Source of the DNA: Pectobacterium peruviense
GTDB taxonomy: Bacteria; Pseudomonadota; Gammaproteobacteria; Enterobacterales; Enterobacteriaceae
NCBI RefSeq assembly: GCF_002847345.1
Contig: NZ_LXFV01000006.1
Span: forward strand, 1 to 64,000
Length of the DNA stretch: 64,000 bases
Reading direction: 5' to 3'
The translations under genes and the position numbers were made by a program. Below are positions 27,967 through 37,592 of this stretch, in pieces; the first letter of the stretch is position 1; each line of letters begins with the position of its first letter. The notes beneath the pieces were generated by a model. It saw only the letters and a program-made list of their open reading frames with translations, searched no databases and was not told the DNA's origin.

Positions 27967-28817
27967 TACTCAGGTGCACTCAATTGCAGACGTTGACGGC
28001 TGGACAACAGCAGCGCTTCGCCACGGGATTTATCCTGCTGCATCTGCTGTAAACGCTGATTCAGTTCGTCCATCAGGCCATCAATACGCTGTGGCTGTGC
28101 AATGGTCGCCAGCGCCGAACGGGCTTCATCGTCCCTGCCACCAGAAAGGTAGGCTAGCGCCAGATTCAGCCTGCCGGTTGCGTTGCTCTCATCCACTGAA
28201 CGCAGCAGAGAAATCGCTTTGTCCGCGTTGCCGCTCGCCAACCATGAAAGCGCCAGATTGTTCAGTGCCGCAACATCGGCAGGGTTCACCTGCAATGCTT
28301 TTTCAAACAGCTGACGCGCTTCTGCGTGTTTGCCTGATGCATCCATCACCACGCCCATACCATTGAGTGCGCCAGCGTCATTCGGCTGTGCTTTCAGCGC
28401 ACAGGCAAAGTCGGTTTGCGCCATCGCATTACGTCCTAATGCCAGCTGTGCACGCCCCATTCCCAGACACACCGCCAGCGCCTCTCCCGACGTCATTTGG
28501 TTGGTATCACCGCCCAGCGCCTGACGCGCTCGTCCGTACAGTTCTAGCGTCTGCTGTGGCGAACGTGCCAGAGCCGCAACGCTGGCATATTCCAGCATCT
28601 CTGCCCCTTTCAGCGCATCACGACTATCGAGGCGCGCGTACACTTCCGTCGCCGCTTCAACACGTCCTTGATCGCGTAGCAGACGGGCCAGACGCAAGCC
28701 TTCATCTTTGCTGCCTTTAATCGCCATCGAGCTGCCGCATCCCGCCAGCACGGTACTGACAATCAGCAGTGCCAGCATGGGCGCGCCGCGCTTAAGTTTT
28801 GCTACCAGATCGACCAT
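27966..28817 (-). CDS. tadD: TadD-like TPR lipoprotein
   Basis: A 283-residue lipoprotein with lipobox STVLAGC near residues 21-27 and tandem tetratricopeptide repeats (about 40-240), for example DAGALNGMGVVMDASGKHAE and VAALNNLALSWLASGN. It should sit in the envelope as a pilotin-like or assembly scaffold of the Tad machine, probably helping the secretin. The ATG at 28817 follows GGAG and gives a clean lipoprotein signal; the longer open frame starts at a TTG with no ribosome site. The 118-base gap to tadC holds a duplicated TTTAAAATCAAT. Confidence 0.87.
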   Translation of the reverse strand: MVDLVAKLKRGAPMLALLIVSTVLAGCGSSMAIKGSKDEGLRLARLLRDQGRVEAATEVYARLDSRDALKGAEMLEYASVAALARSPQQTLELYGRARQALGGDTNQMTSGEALAVCLGMGRAQLALGRNAMAQTDFACALKAQPNDAGALNGMGVVMDASGKHAEARQLFEKALQVNPADVAALNNLALSWLASGNADKAISLLRSVDESNATGRLNLALAYLSGGRDDEARSALATIAQPQRIDGLMDELNQRLQQMQQDKSRGEALLLSSRQRLQLSAPE

Positions 28818-28935
28818 CTTCGATAACTCCATCGGTTGTAACGCTAGTAATTTCCGGTTCATACCGGAAATCGATGTTTGTAAACTCAACGTTTTAAAAT
28901 CAATTCTTTAAAATCAATATGTTGAAAGTAAAAAG

Positions 28936-29895
28936 CTATTGCGCCAGCAGGCGAATCACTCGCACCAACGCGGGTGATGCCATAATCGCGATAATCGGCG
29001 GCAGGATCAGCGCCATCAACGGCACGCTCAGCTGCGCAGGCAATTTCCCAGCCTTCTCTTCCAGCCCCAGAATCAGCGTCTTGCGGCTTTCATCGGCAAT
29101 CGTACGCAGCGCCTGAGACAGCGGTGTACCGTAGCGCTCCGCCTGAATAAGCGTCGCCACCATACTTTCGATCTCGCTGACCCGGGTACGCTCCGCCAAA
29201 TGCTTCATCGCCAGCGTACGATCCGACAGGATCTGTAATTCGGCGGCGGTGTAGTGCAGTTCATCTGCCATTTCCGGTGAAGACAGCCCTAACTCCTTCG
29301 ATACCACCTGTAACACGCGTCCAATAGGCAGACCGGCTTCGGCGCAGACCACCATCAGATCCAGCGCGTCCGGCACCGCACGCGCCAGCTTTTCACCCCG
29401 GCTTGCCGCACGCCATTTCAGCCACCACTCCGGCACCATGGAACCGACAAAGAAGCCAATCAGCCCTGCCGCTACGCCCGTCAAACCCGCACGGTCAGCA
29501 GGTGGCAACCAGCCCCACACCAGAGCGATAGCGAGCAGCGCCCCAGCGGCAAATTTCCCCATCACCAGCCAGCCCACCGCTTCGTTACGGCGAAGCCCTG
29601 CGAGATCCAGCAGGCGACGCAGATTGCGGCGATCGCGATCCGATCCCGACAGGCGTTCGCCCTGCGTGGCGAGAGGCTGCAACAGCTTTTCCAACAGGGG
29701 GGATAATGCCGTTCCCTGGCCTCTCAGGATGTTATCCTGAGAGGCCGCCTCTATAGAGGCGCTGGGTAAATGCCCACGCATGCGAATTTCCAGCTGTTTG
29801 TATTGCTGGATTTTATGTTGTGTACGGGCCAGATAGATTCCAGCCACCATCAGCACTAGCGCCAACAGCAGTAAGGGATCGTCAAAAACAGTCAT
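28936..29895 (-). CDS. tadC: TadC, inner-membrane platform protein of the Tad pilus
   Basis: A 319-residue type II/IV secretion F-domain protein with an N-terminal membrane span, a central pair of spans (about 110-160, ALLAIALVWGW and GVAAGLIGFFVGSMVPEW) and a C-terminal span. The cytoplasmic F domain (about 170-280, DALDLMVVCAEAGLPIGRVL) contacts the motor ATPase. It pairs with TadB to form the platform on which Flp pilins are assembled. The gene is 14 bases after tadB. Confidence 0.93.
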   Translation of the reverse strand: MTVFDDPLLLLALVLMVAGIYLARTQHKIQQYKQLEIRMRGHLPSASIEAASQDNILRGQGTALSPLLEKLLQPLATQGERLSGSDRDRRNLRRLLDLAGLRRNEAVGWLVMGKFAAGALLAIALVWGWLPPADRAGLTGVAAGLIGFFVGSMVPEWWLKWRAASRGEKLARAVPDALDLMVVCAEAGLPIGRVLQVVSKELGLSSPEMADELHYTAAELQILSDRTLAMKHLAERTRVSEIESMVATLIQAERYGTPLSQALRTIADESRKTLILGLEEKAGKLPAQLSVPLMALILPPIIAIMASPALVRVIRLLAQ

Positions 29896-29909
29896 GAGTA
29901 GCTCTCCCT

Positions 29910-30890
29910 TTACCCTATCCGTTTAACCATAAAGTGCGTGATCAACATGCCGACCGAGACACTGCACAAGGCGTAAATCAGTACCGTCGTTCCAACCGGA
30001 TCGGAGAACAGGAAGCTGAAATCGTCGGGTGATTTCATGTACAAATAGGCCAGACAGCCGGGGAACAGCGCGGCGACAATCTTGGCAGACGCACGCGCTT
30101 CAGACGTCTTGGATTGCACTTTCAATTGCAGTTCCCGACGGTCACGCAGCGTCGCAGACAGACGCTCCAGCGTTTCCCCCAGTCGCCCACCCGCTTCCTG
30201 ATTGATGATCAAAATGACCACGAAAAAGCGGTATTCAGCCATCGGTACGCGCGTCGCCGAGGCCTGAATGACCTGACGTAGTGGAATACCGAGCTTCAGC
30301 CAGTGGTCAATCGTCTTGAATTCATTCGCCAACGGCCCAGTCAGGTGCTCGGCGACAATCGAGAAAGTATTCGCCACCGGAACACCAGCACGACAGCTGC
30401 GGGTAATCGCATCAATGGCTTCGGGCAGACTTTCGCGCAGCGCTTTCAGATGTTTTTGCAGCGTCGAACGAAACAACATCATGCCGATGCTGACAAACAA
30501 CAGCAGCGTAAACATCAGTCCAATCGTGAGCGGCAGCAGAGTACGCTGCCCTAAGATCATGCCGAGTATCAGGCTGACCGCTCCCAGCGAAAGAGAACGC
30601 TGAGGTAGGTTCTTTTTCCAGCCGATGAACGTCATTTGCGCCCAGAGGATAGCGAGCCAGCGCCCAATGACAGGGACGCCCATCAACGGCGTTTTGATCT
30701 CGTCACGCAGGATCGAATCAGACACGGCAGCAGCAGCCGACGGGCTAACCTCGTTTAAAACCTGCAACCAGCGCTGCTCACGCTGCAGACGGTTCTGGCG
30801 TGATTTTCTCCAGGCGTTGACCGCCAAGAGCAGCATCAGCACGCTGCCAAATACCAGCAGCGTGATCAGATTCAGGCGTACATCACTCAT
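29910..30890 (-). CDS. tadB: TadB, inner-membrane platform protein of the Tad pilus
   Basis: A 326-residue F-domain protein related to TadC: N-terminal span (LITLLVFGSVLMLLLAVNAW), two central spans (about 105-150), F domain (about 165-275, EAIDAITRSCRAGVPVANTF) and C-terminal span. It forms the platform with TadC and couples to the ATPase TadA. Spacing to its neighbours is below 20 bases on both sides. Confidence 0.93.
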   Translation of the reverse strand: MSDVRLNLITLLVFGSVLMLLLAVNAWRKSRQNRLQREQRWLQVLNEVSPSAAAAVSDSILRDEIKTPLMGVPVIGRWLAILWAQMTFIGWKKNLPQRSLSLGAVSLILGMILGQRTLLPLTIGLMFTLLLFVSIGMMLFRSTLQKHLKALRESLPEAIDAITRSCRAGVPVANTFSIVAEHLTGPLANEFKTIDHWLKLGIPLRQVIQASATRVPMAEYRFFVVILIINQEAGGRLGETLERLSATLRDRRELQLKVQSKTSEARASAKIVAALFPGCLAYLYMKSPDDFSFLFSDPVGTTVLIYALCSVSVGMLITHFMVKRIG

Positions 30891-30908
30891 CGGCGTCTCC
30901 TCAGTTCA

Positions 30909-32312
30909 TCATTGCGCATCAAACAGATGCGCTTTATCGCTGTAGAACTGCGGGCGCTGAATGTGCTGAACATATTCCCCCGTCAGCAGACCCTGTCCAT
31001 CCATCCCCTGAATGTTGAAGCTGAACAGATCCTGAAGCTGGATCACTTCGTTCTCCATGCCGCACACTTCGGTGATGGACACCACACGACGCATGCCGTC
31101 GCGCATACGTTCGATCTGCACGATCAGGTGAACCGCGCTGGCGATCTGACGACGGATCGCCATCAGCGGCAGCTGCATGTTCGCCATCATCACCATGTTT
31201 TCCAGACGCTGTATCGCGTCACGCGAGGTATTGGCATGCACCGTACACAGCGAACCATCGTGGCCCGTGTTCATCGCCTGCAACATGTCGAAGCTCTCGC
31301 CGCCACGTACTTCACCCAGAATGATGCGGTCGGGGCGCATACGCAGGGCGTTACGCATCAGATCGCGCTGATCGATGCGGCCAGTGCCTTCGGCGCTGAC
31401 AGGACGAGTTTCCAATCTCACCACGTGCTCCTGCTGCAATTGCAGCTCGGCGGCATCTTCAATGGTGATAATACGATCGGTGGTGCCAATCTTCTGCGAC
31501 AGTGCATTCAGCAAGGTGGTTTTACCCGCACCCGTTCCGCCGGAGACGATCACGTTAACGCGTGCCTGCATCGCTTTATTCAGAACATCCGCCATCGCGT
31601 AGGACATGCAGCGGCGCTCCGCTAGCATTTCCAGCGACAGGTTGCGGCGCATAAATTTACGGATCGAGATCGTGGTGCCGTCGATCGCCAGCGGATAAGT
31701 AATGACGTTAACGCGACTACCGTCTGGCAGACGCGCATCCACCATCGGGCTGGCTTCGTCAATACGGCGTCCCACCGCGGCGGCAATACGCTGCGCGGTG
31801 TTAAACACATGCTCTTCGTCGATGAAGGTAATCGGCGACAGTTCCAGTTTGCCAAAGCGCTCGACAAACACCTGACCAGCACCGTTAACCAGAATATCGT
31901 TGACCGTGTCATCCGCCAACAGCGGCTGGATCGGCCCGATTCCCGTCATCTCATCCAGCATTTCGGTGGCGATAGCTTCCTCTTCCTGCCGAGAAAGCTG
32001 TAACCGTTGCTCATCACAGATGCGGCGGATCACCGTTTCGATCTGCACCAGCAGTTTGTCACGCCCCATCATCGCCGCTTTACCGGCATCGATCTGATCG
32101 TAAAGCTGTGCGCGGATAATCCGACGCTGGCTGTTCCGATTGTCCGTCTGGCGGGCAGCAGGGGCAGCTCCAGAAGACGTGTTCGCCGTTGGCTGTGTAC
32201 GGTTCTCCGCAGCCGGACGCGTTTTCAGTTCTGCCACGTTGGCAGCAGGCGCGGCCTGAGGCGCACTTTTCCCTGCTTCACTTTTTTGCAGGTTATTCTT
32301 ACGAATCAACAT
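30909..32312 (-). CDS. tadA: TadA/CpaF secretion ATPase of the Tad pilus
   Basis: A 467-residue hexameric traffic ATPase that drives Flp pilus extension (and in Tad systems also retraction). An Ala/Pro/Thr-rich N-terminus (about 1-60) is followed by the N-terminal domain and the motor domain with Walker A GGTGAGKTTLL (Lys264), the Asp box (ITIEDAAELQLQQEHVVRLE), Walker B (RIILGEVRGGE) and the His box (GHDGSLCTVHANT). All catalytic motifs are intact. It is cytoplasmic and binds TadB/TadC. Confidence 0.96.
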   Translation of the reverse strand: MLIRKNNLQKSEAGKSAPQAAPAANVAELKTRPAAENRTQPTANTSSGAAPAARQTDNRNSQRRIIRAQLYDQIDAGKAAMMGRDKLLVQIETVIRRICDEQRLQLSRQEEEAIATEMLDEMTGIGPIQPLLADDTVNDILVNGAGQVFVERFGKLELSPITFIDEEHVFNTAQRIAAAVGRRIDEASPMVDARLPDGSRVNVITYPLAIDGTTISIRKFMRRNLSLEMLAERRCMSYAMADVLNKAMQARVNVIVSGGTGAGKTTLLNALSQKIGTTDRIITIEDAAELQLQQEHVVRLETRPVSAEGTGRIDQRDLMRNALRMRPDRIILGEVRGGESFDMLQAMNTGHDGSLCTVHANTSRDAIQRLENMVMMANMQLPLMAIRRQIASAVHLIVQIERMRDGMRRVVSITEVCGMENEVIQLQDLFSFNIQGMDGQGLLTGEYVQHIQRPQFYSDKAHLFDAQ

Positions 32313-32369
32313 GTCCGTAACCCTAAAATAGTCCTTAACCCTTTGAAAAACGGCGAACGCTTAACATCA

Positions 32370-33569
32370 TCAGGCGCGTTTTAACCAACGCGAGAACCAG
32401 CGTTTTTCTGCTGGTCTGGCACGCACGCCGCAGGCCAGATCGACCAATTGGCGTAATCCCTGTTGGAAAGCAGGAGCCGCAGCCAGATTCAATGCGCCGA
32501 GCGTGAGGCTCTGCGCCAGCGCGTGGCCTGCATTCGGCAACACGACATCAATCTTCCGGCCGGTAAATTGTTCAAACTGATCGCGGCTTAACGGCGCGTT
32601 CGTAGCAAAACGGCTCTGGTTATGCACCAGCAGCAGACGCTGCCCTTCGCTTTCGTCGCCGATTTCATTCAGTACACGCCGCACATTACGTGCATCCTGA
32701 AGCGTCAATTCCGTCACGATGATGCGTAGATCCGCGTAGGTCAGTACGTCCAGTGCCCCGGTCGGATAGCTGCTGGGCAGATCCCAAATCACCTGATTGA
32801 ACATGCGGCACAGCGCACCACCGAGATTCAGGACGTTATCCACCTCAACCGGGCTCAATTCGCCCAGCTCTGGCTTCTGCGCCAACAGGTGCAAACGGGT
32901 ATCCACGCGCAGCATGGCGCGCTGCAACAGTCGGGTATCCAGCTCCTGAGTCCCCAACACCGCCGCCAGACCCGCATCATCGGTTTGCCCTTGCAGCAGC
33001 AGTTGGTCACCGTTACGACGGTCAAAATCCACCAGCGCCACGGGTAAATGACGTTCACCAGACAGCAGGCGGCTCAGCCCCATCGCCACGGTACTGGCAC
33101 CACTTCCGCCGCTGGCGCTGACGACCGCAATCGTTCGGCCCATACGTGCATATTCCGGCCCAGCCTGTTGGCCTTCACACTTCGCCAGCGTTGCTGCCAG
33201 CAGATCCAGCGTGAGCGGCTTCACCAGGTAGTCCACCACGCCCGCCTGAAGCAGCGCACGGTATAACCCCACATCTTGCTCTTTGCCTGTCGCAATAACC
33301 TGACTGGTAGGGCCGCAGACGCTGAGAAGTTCTTCCAGCGCGGGAAGCGGCCAGTGCGCCCCTTCCAGATCCACCAGTAAAACGCGCGGCGGGACATTCA
33401 GTTCGCACCATTGACGAGCAGCAGCAATGCCGCCAGGCATCACCGGCACATCCGGCTGTTTCAGGCGAGCAAAGAGATCGCTAATATCTGCCACATCGCG
33501 TACATCATTGGCGAACGCCACCAGCGGTAGCGCCAGTTCTTCACCATCGTTAGGGGTAATTTCACTCAT
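32370..33569 (-). CDS. tadZ: TadZ/CpaE pilus-localising ParA/MinD-like protein
   Basis: A 399-residue protein with an N-terminal atypical receiver-like domain (about 10-130, PPRVLLVDLEGAH, DYLVKPLTLDLLAATL) and a C-terminal MinD/ParA-like domain (about 145-390). The deviant Walker A reads SASGGSGASTVA, lacking both the signature lysine and the P-loop lysine, so ATP hydrolysis is doubtful; this is seen in other TadZ proteins. It is thought to place the Tad machine at a pole or focus. The gene is 14 bases after the CpaD-like lipoprotein gene. Confidence 0.9.
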   Translation of the reverse strand: MSEITPNDGEELALPLVAFANDVRDVADISDLFARLKQPDVPVMPGGIAAARQWCELNVPPRVLLVDLEGAHWPLPALEELLSVCGPTSQVIATGKEQDVGLYRALLQAGVVDYLVKPLTLDLLAATLAKCEGQQAGPEYARMGRTIAVVSASGGSGASTVAMGLSRLLSGERHLPVALVDFDRRNGDQLLLQGQTDDAGLAAVLGTQELDTRLLQRAMLRVDTRLHLLAQKPELGELSPVEVDNVLNLGGALCRMFNQVIWDLPSSYPTGALDVLTYADLRIIVTELTLQDARNVRRVLNEIGDESEGQRLLLVHNQSRFATNAPLSRDQFEQFTGRKIDVVLPNAGHALAQSLTLGALNLAAAPAFQQGLRQLVDLACGVRARPAEKRWFSRWLKRA

Positions 33570-33583
33570 GGAATGTCACGCCC

Positions 33584-34270
33584 TTAATCTTCTTCAAAGT
33601 TAATGTCGATAAGCTCTTTCACTTCACCTTTGTGATAGCGTTCGATGCTATTGACCGCAGCCACACCATCCGCACTATCCAGCGCTTTCGCCTGAATCAG
33701 ATCCCGTGGTTCAGCGACCATCATTGCCAGATTGTTTTGCGTAGCGCAGCCGAGAGTACCTATCGCCTCATAGGGCTTCACCATCAGCTGATTTGGGTCA
33801 TTGATCGTGCAGCGAGTGGTTTTGACCACCAGCGCCTCGGAGATCACTTCCAGATCGCCAGTCTGTCCGCTCGCCGTCGAACGGCGCATCTGTTTCACAT
33901 TCTGCGCATTGGCTCCGGCATTTTTCAGCACCGTCGCCAGTCGTCCAGCCATCTGCTCACCGCTTGCGCTGTGCGGGATAAGCGTTAGCGTCTGCGCGGA
34001 TAACCGCCCCTGATCTTTCAACATGATATTGAGCTGTTTCAGGGACTCGGGCAGAAAACCCCGTCCGTTCGGTGCAACCAGCAACGGCACGGACACCGAT
34101 GAAGGCTGAACCGCGATCGGTTGCAGAGCCGGCTGATCGAAGCGCTGCATGCGCACATCGTTAATCGGTTTGTTCCATCCGCATCCTGCCAGCAGAAAAA
34201 CGGCGGTCAGCACTGCGGCACGCATGTGCAACGGGCGAAACGGAGGGTGGTTGCTGTTGATCGTTTTCAT
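33584..34270 (-). CDS. CpaD-like Tad pilus lipoprotein
   Basis: A 228-residue lipoprotein with lipobox FLLAGC near residues 26-31. The C-terminal stretch LGCATQNNLAMMVAEPRDLI is the diagnostic motif of the CpaD family of Tad assembly proteins (RcpB position in other loci). It should be an outer-membrane or periplasmic partner of the secretin. It lies 21 bases after the secretin gene. Confidence 0.9.
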   Translation of the reverse strand: MKTINSNHPPFRPLHMRAAVLTAVFLLAGCGWNKPINDVRMQRFDQPALQPIAVQPSSVSVPLLVAPNGRGFLPESLKQLNIMLKDQGRLSAQTLTLIPHSASGEQMAGRLATVLKNAGANAQNVKQMRRSTASGQTGDLEVISEALVVKTTRCTINDPNQLMVKPYEAIGTLGCATQNNLAMMVAEPRDLIQAKALDSADGVAAVNSIERYHKGEVKELIDINFEED

Positions 34271-34291
34271 ATTTTATTTCCCCTCACGAAC

Positions 34292-35731
34292 TCAGTAGAG
34301 ATAGCCGATAGACGCAGAACGTGGCATGGACGAGTCCAGCATTTTTACGCCTTGTCCCGGCGTCTGAAGATCGCCTGCATTAACCGGCTCGACCACATAA
34401 GCGGTCGCGATAATCACCAGTTCCGTTTCTTCCTGACTGGTGGATTCGCTTTCAAACAGGCGGCCAAACATCGGGACGCTACTCAACCCCGGCACGCCGT
34501 TAATTGTCTGGCTACCCGCGCTACGCAGCATTCCCGCCAGCGCAAAGCTCTGTCCGCTGGCCAGTTCCACCGTAGTATCCGCACGACGTACCGTTAAGGC
34601 TGGAATACGCGATCCACCTTCCAACTGTACGGAACCTACATCCGTGAGTTCGCTAACTTCCGGCGCAATGTGCAGACTAATGCGGTTAGCAGACAGCAGC
34701 GTCGGCGTCATACGCAGAATCACACCGTAGGATTTGTAATCGATACTGACGCTGTTGTTGGTGATCAAGACGATTGGCACTTCACCACCCGCAGCAAACG
34801 CAGCGGTTTCCCCTGACATCGCCGTTAGATTAGGTTCAGCCAATACGGTTGCCATGCCCTGTTGGTTCATTGCGGTTAACAGTCCGCTCAGTCTGGAGCG
34901 ACCGAAGTTCAGGAAGCCCGAATCCGTTGGGTTAGCAAATCGACCGGTTGTGGCGTTGAACAGATTCAGACGCGAACCGCTGCCTGCGCTCATGTTGCCG
35001 CTGCCAGTGCTCAATGATGCAGCCCAGTTGAAGCCCAATTCGCTGGTCAACTTGCGAGACACTTCCACGACGCGAACCTGAATATTGATTTGCGAAGGCG
35101 TTTTGATTTTAAGTTGGTTGATCACTTTGCCGGAGGATTCGCTGGAACCTGGCAGTTTTTCACCACCGCCTCCACCGCCGCCCTGCCCGCCGCTTGAGGA
35201 TGCACTGATATAAGCCTGTATGCTGTCGATAACACGCTTGGCATCCTGCGGCGTATCGACGCTGCCGCGCACAATCACACCACTGGGAATCGAGGCTTCC
35301 AGTTGGATATCCGCACCGGGGAATTCACGCTTCATGCGTTCACCCAACGCTTTCAAATCATGTTCAGACACCAGACGAATGGCGTTGATGACATTGCCAT
35401 TTTCGTCCATCGCATAGAGCGTAGTGGTACCGACGCTTTTGGCGTAAACAAACAGGTTGCCCGGTGAAGGCAGTTCAAAACTGGCAATATTCGGATCGGC
35501 CACCAGCACGCTGTCTGGCAGCGCGTCGAGCTGTAACAACCGTCCTTGATGCACGGTCAGGTGCACCACGTTGGTTTCAGCCACTTCAGATACCCCGGCA
35601 GCCAGCGTGGTCACAGGCAACATCATCGTCGTCAGCGTGACAGGCAATACCGCATTAAACAGGCCAGCGGCCAGCAATCGTTTGCACGTACCCCGAAAGT
35701 CCGATTTCAAAAACAGCGAAAACATCGTCAT
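34292..35731 (-). CDS. rcpA: RcpA/CpaC outer-membrane secretin of the Tad pilus
   Basis: A 479-residue secretin forming the outer-membrane channel for the Flp pilus. The order is signal peptide (about 1-45), pilus-type N domain (about 50-120, VHLTVHQGRLLQLDALPDSV), BON-like domain with RGSVDTPQDAKRVID (about 155-180), a Gly-rich linker (SSSGGQGGGGGGGEK) and the secretin domain (about 210-450, GEVPIVLITNNSVSIDYKSYG and VPMFGRLFESESTSQEETEL). Two ATGs (35731 and 35725) are possible starts. The long Gly run is notable but lies in a linker. Confidence 0.94.
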   Translation of the reverse strand: MTMFSLFLKSDFRGTCKRLLAAGLFNAVLPVTLTTMMLPVTTLAAGVSEVAETNVVHLTVHQGRLLQLDALPDSVLVADPNIASFELPSPGNLFVYAKSVGTTTLYAMDENGNVINAIRLVSEHDLKALGERMKREFPGADIQLEASIPSGVIVRGSVDTPQDAKRVIDSIQAYISASSSGGQGGGGGGGEKLPGSSESSGKVINQLKIKTPSQINIQVRVVEVSRKLTSELGFNWAASLSTGSGNMSAGSGSRLNLFNATTGRFANPTDSGFLNFGRSRLSGLLTAMNQQGMATVLAEPNLTAMSGETAAFAAGGEVPIVLITNNSVSIDYKSYGVILRMTPTLLSANRISLHIAPEVSELTDVGSVQLEGGSRIPALTVRRADTTVELASGQSFALAGMLRSAGSQTINGVPGLSSVPMFGRLFESESTSQEETELVIIATAYVVEPVNAGDLQTPGQGVKMLDSSMPRSASIGYLY

Positions 35732-35811
35732 TTACTTAATTTCCGTAATGGGCTTCATTGTTCTATGAGCAACTCGCGGCACCCCGCAGGTTGTCAGATT
35801 GCGTATTTGTT

Positions 35812-36765
35812 CTATCGGGAGGGGAACGTCACCACGTCTTTTTGCTCACCGCGATACGTTTTAACCTTATGACCACCGGACCCTGCGGATAAAACACCAT
35901 AGATATCAGTAGCCTGTGTCACAGTGGTTACTTGAGAAGGTGCGGTAACCAAATCCCCTGTTTCATCCGTAGCTGCGCTACGCAGAGACAGATGTAAAAC
36001 ACCTAACTCTTTTGCAACAGCCAACATTTCGGCTTGCTGCGGCGTCACTTCCAGCGTGACGGTTTGATAGGTAGCGGTACGTGAGCGAGTTCCCATCGCG
36101 GATTCACGGCTTTTGGCTGTAGTATTCAGCTCACCACCATCTTCTGCACTGACATCCGTACGCGGGTATATAGGGGCATCTGTGCGATCATTAAGCGCCA
36201 ACACACGCAAATCGCGCACAATGGTCTGTGAAGCCAAAAGTGGCATCATAACTGGCTGAGTACGGCTTGGAGGCAGTTCCGGCTGATCGTCTCTTTTCAT
36301 ACTCAGGATGATGTCGACACGATCGCCCGCCGTCACTAATCCGGCATTGCTGGCAACGGCACTGGTAGGCACAGAAATAGCACGCATGCCTTTATGCAAT
36401 ACGGCAGCAACAAAGCCCGGTTCATTCGGCTTAACCAATACGTTGCTGGTCAACGGTGTACCTTCCGCTACCGTTTCACGCAGCGTTGCGCCCAGCAGCA
36501 AAGACTGGCTGTCTTTACCACGAATAAAATTGAACGTGCGGGAAACGGGTTTATCCGTTTCGTCCCAGCGCAGTGATGCGGAGTCAATGAAATCACCGGG
36601 ATGAAGAGCTTTCGCGGCCACCAGAACTGCGACTTTTTCCGGTGCTTTAACCACCATCGGAGGTGGCGCTGGGGGTTCAGAAGAGAGATGGCTACGCACC
36701 ATCAGCGCAACAATTCCTGCCAGCACGAGTGCGCCTGACAGTACGTATGTAGAGTTCACTTTCAT
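35812..36765 (-). CDS. rcpC: RcpC/CpaB pilus assembly protein with SAF domain
   Basis: A 317-residue protein with an N-terminal membrane span (TYVLSGALVLAGIVALMV), a Pro-rich spacer, an SAF domain (about 42-115, VLVAAKALHPGDFIDSASLR) and a C-terminal RcpC domain (about 120-280, GDRVDIILSMKRDDQPE, TVTLEVTPQQAEMLAVAKEL). It is a periplasmic partner of the secretin in Tad systems; SAF domains may bind peptidoglycan or glycans. It lies 46 bases after tadV. Confidence 0.92.
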   Translation of the reverse strand: MKVNSTYVLSGALVLAGIVALMVRSHLSSEPPAPPPMVVKAPEKVAVLVAAKALHPGDFIDSASLRWDETDKPVSRTFNFIRGKDSQSLLLGATLRETVAEGTPLTSNVLVKPNEPGFVAAVLHKGMRAISVPTSAVASNAGLVTAGDRVDIILSMKRDDQPELPPSRTQPVMMPLLASQTIVRDLRVLALNDRTDAPIYPRTDVSAEDGGELNTTAKSRESAMGTRSRTATYQTVTLEVTPQQAEMLAVAKELGVLHLSLRSAATDETGDLVTAPSQVTTVTQATDIYGVLSAGSGGHKVKTYRGEQKDVVTFPSR

Positions 36766-36811
36766 TTCAACTTGCCTACCCTAGCGTGTGTGTCTTAAAG
36801 CTGCGACAGAA

Positions 36812-37363
36812 TTAAAACAAGGGAAAAATCAGGACATACATTGCGCCAAACGCGATGGCGACACCGTAAGGTATGCCTTGAGAAAGATCGGCGGGCAACG
36901 CGGGTGGCATAGGCAACCGACTCTTGAATATCCGGTTGGTGGTTTGAATGCCCATCGCCACCGCTGTGGGTACGGTATTAAGCAGCGGCAGACTGAGTGC
37001 TAAAACCCCACCAGCCAGTGCCGTCACCATGACGAAAACGATCTGGTGTCCTTGCCCAACCCACAGGCACAGCACACTCATCAGCTTGACATCCCCAGCG
37101 CCTAATCTGCCGGTAAGGAAAAGCAAAAATCCCACAACCAGTACTGCCGCCGCGCCTGGCAGCGCCCACAACATTTTCTGTAGTGCCAACCTATCTAACG
37201 CACCGGATTGCAGGACATGTGAAGCGCTGAAGAACAGCCAGCCCAGCAATAAAATCAATACCGCCTGATTCGTGATTTTGCGTACTAACAGATCGGTACT
37301 GATACACCACAGCAGGCAGCCCATCAGCAGTGCCGTCTGCAGCCAGTGCGTGTAATCCGCCAT
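36812..37363 (-). CDS. tadV: TadV/CpaA prepilin peptidase
   Basis: A 183-residue A24-type aspartic prepilin peptidase with six membrane segments. The two catalytic aspartates are visible in CISTDLLVRKITN and in the GxGD-type motif LGAGDVKLMS. It lacks the methyltransferase domain of PilD, as usual for TadV. It should cleave Flp and the TadE/TadF pseudopilins after Gly. I choose the ATG at 37363, seven bases after the flp stop, because the longer reading frame overlaps flp and has no ribosome site. Confidence 0.92.
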   Translation of the reverse strand: MADYTHWLQTALLMGCLLWCISTDLLVRKITNQAVLILLLGWLFFSASHVLQSGALDRLALQKMLWALPGAAAVLVVGFLLFLTGRLGAGDVKLMSVLCLWVGQGHQIVFVMVTALAGGVLALSLPLLNTVPTAVAMGIQTTNRIFKSRLPMPPALPADLSQGIPYGVAIAFGAMYVLIFPLF

Positions 37364-37370
37364 CTCGCGC

Positions 37371-37592
37371 TTATTTCGCTGCGCCGGATGTACCGCCGCT
37401 GGTGCCCGTTCCAGTAATTTGATCGGCGATTTGGGTGAATTTTTCATTCAGCGCTTTTACGAAAATACCGTCGCCGCCGAAAATCGCACCGATAGCCGCA
37501 GCCATTGCCGCAGCAAGAATGCCGTATTCGATCGCCGTTACACCGCTCTCGTCACGCAGGAAAGAACGCAATTTTGCTTTCATATTTTTCAT
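37371..37592 (-). CDS. flp: Flp major pilin
   Basis: A 73-residue type IVb pilin. The basic leader (MKNMKAKLRSFLRDESG) ends in Gly, followed by VTAIEYGILAAAMAAAIGAI, the Flp motif with the conserved Glu-Tyr pair and a hydrophobic helix. Cleavage by TadV between Gly17 and Val18 gives a mature pilin of about 56 residues with a Gly/Thr/Ser-rich tail. AGAGAG precedes the first ATG. It is the first structural gene of the Tad locus, with a long AT-rich leader containing two inverted repeats. Confidence 0.97.
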   Translation of the reverse strand: MKNMKAKLRSFLRDESGVTAIEYGILAAAMAAAIGAIFGGDGIFVKALNEKFTQIADQITGTGTSGGTSGAAK

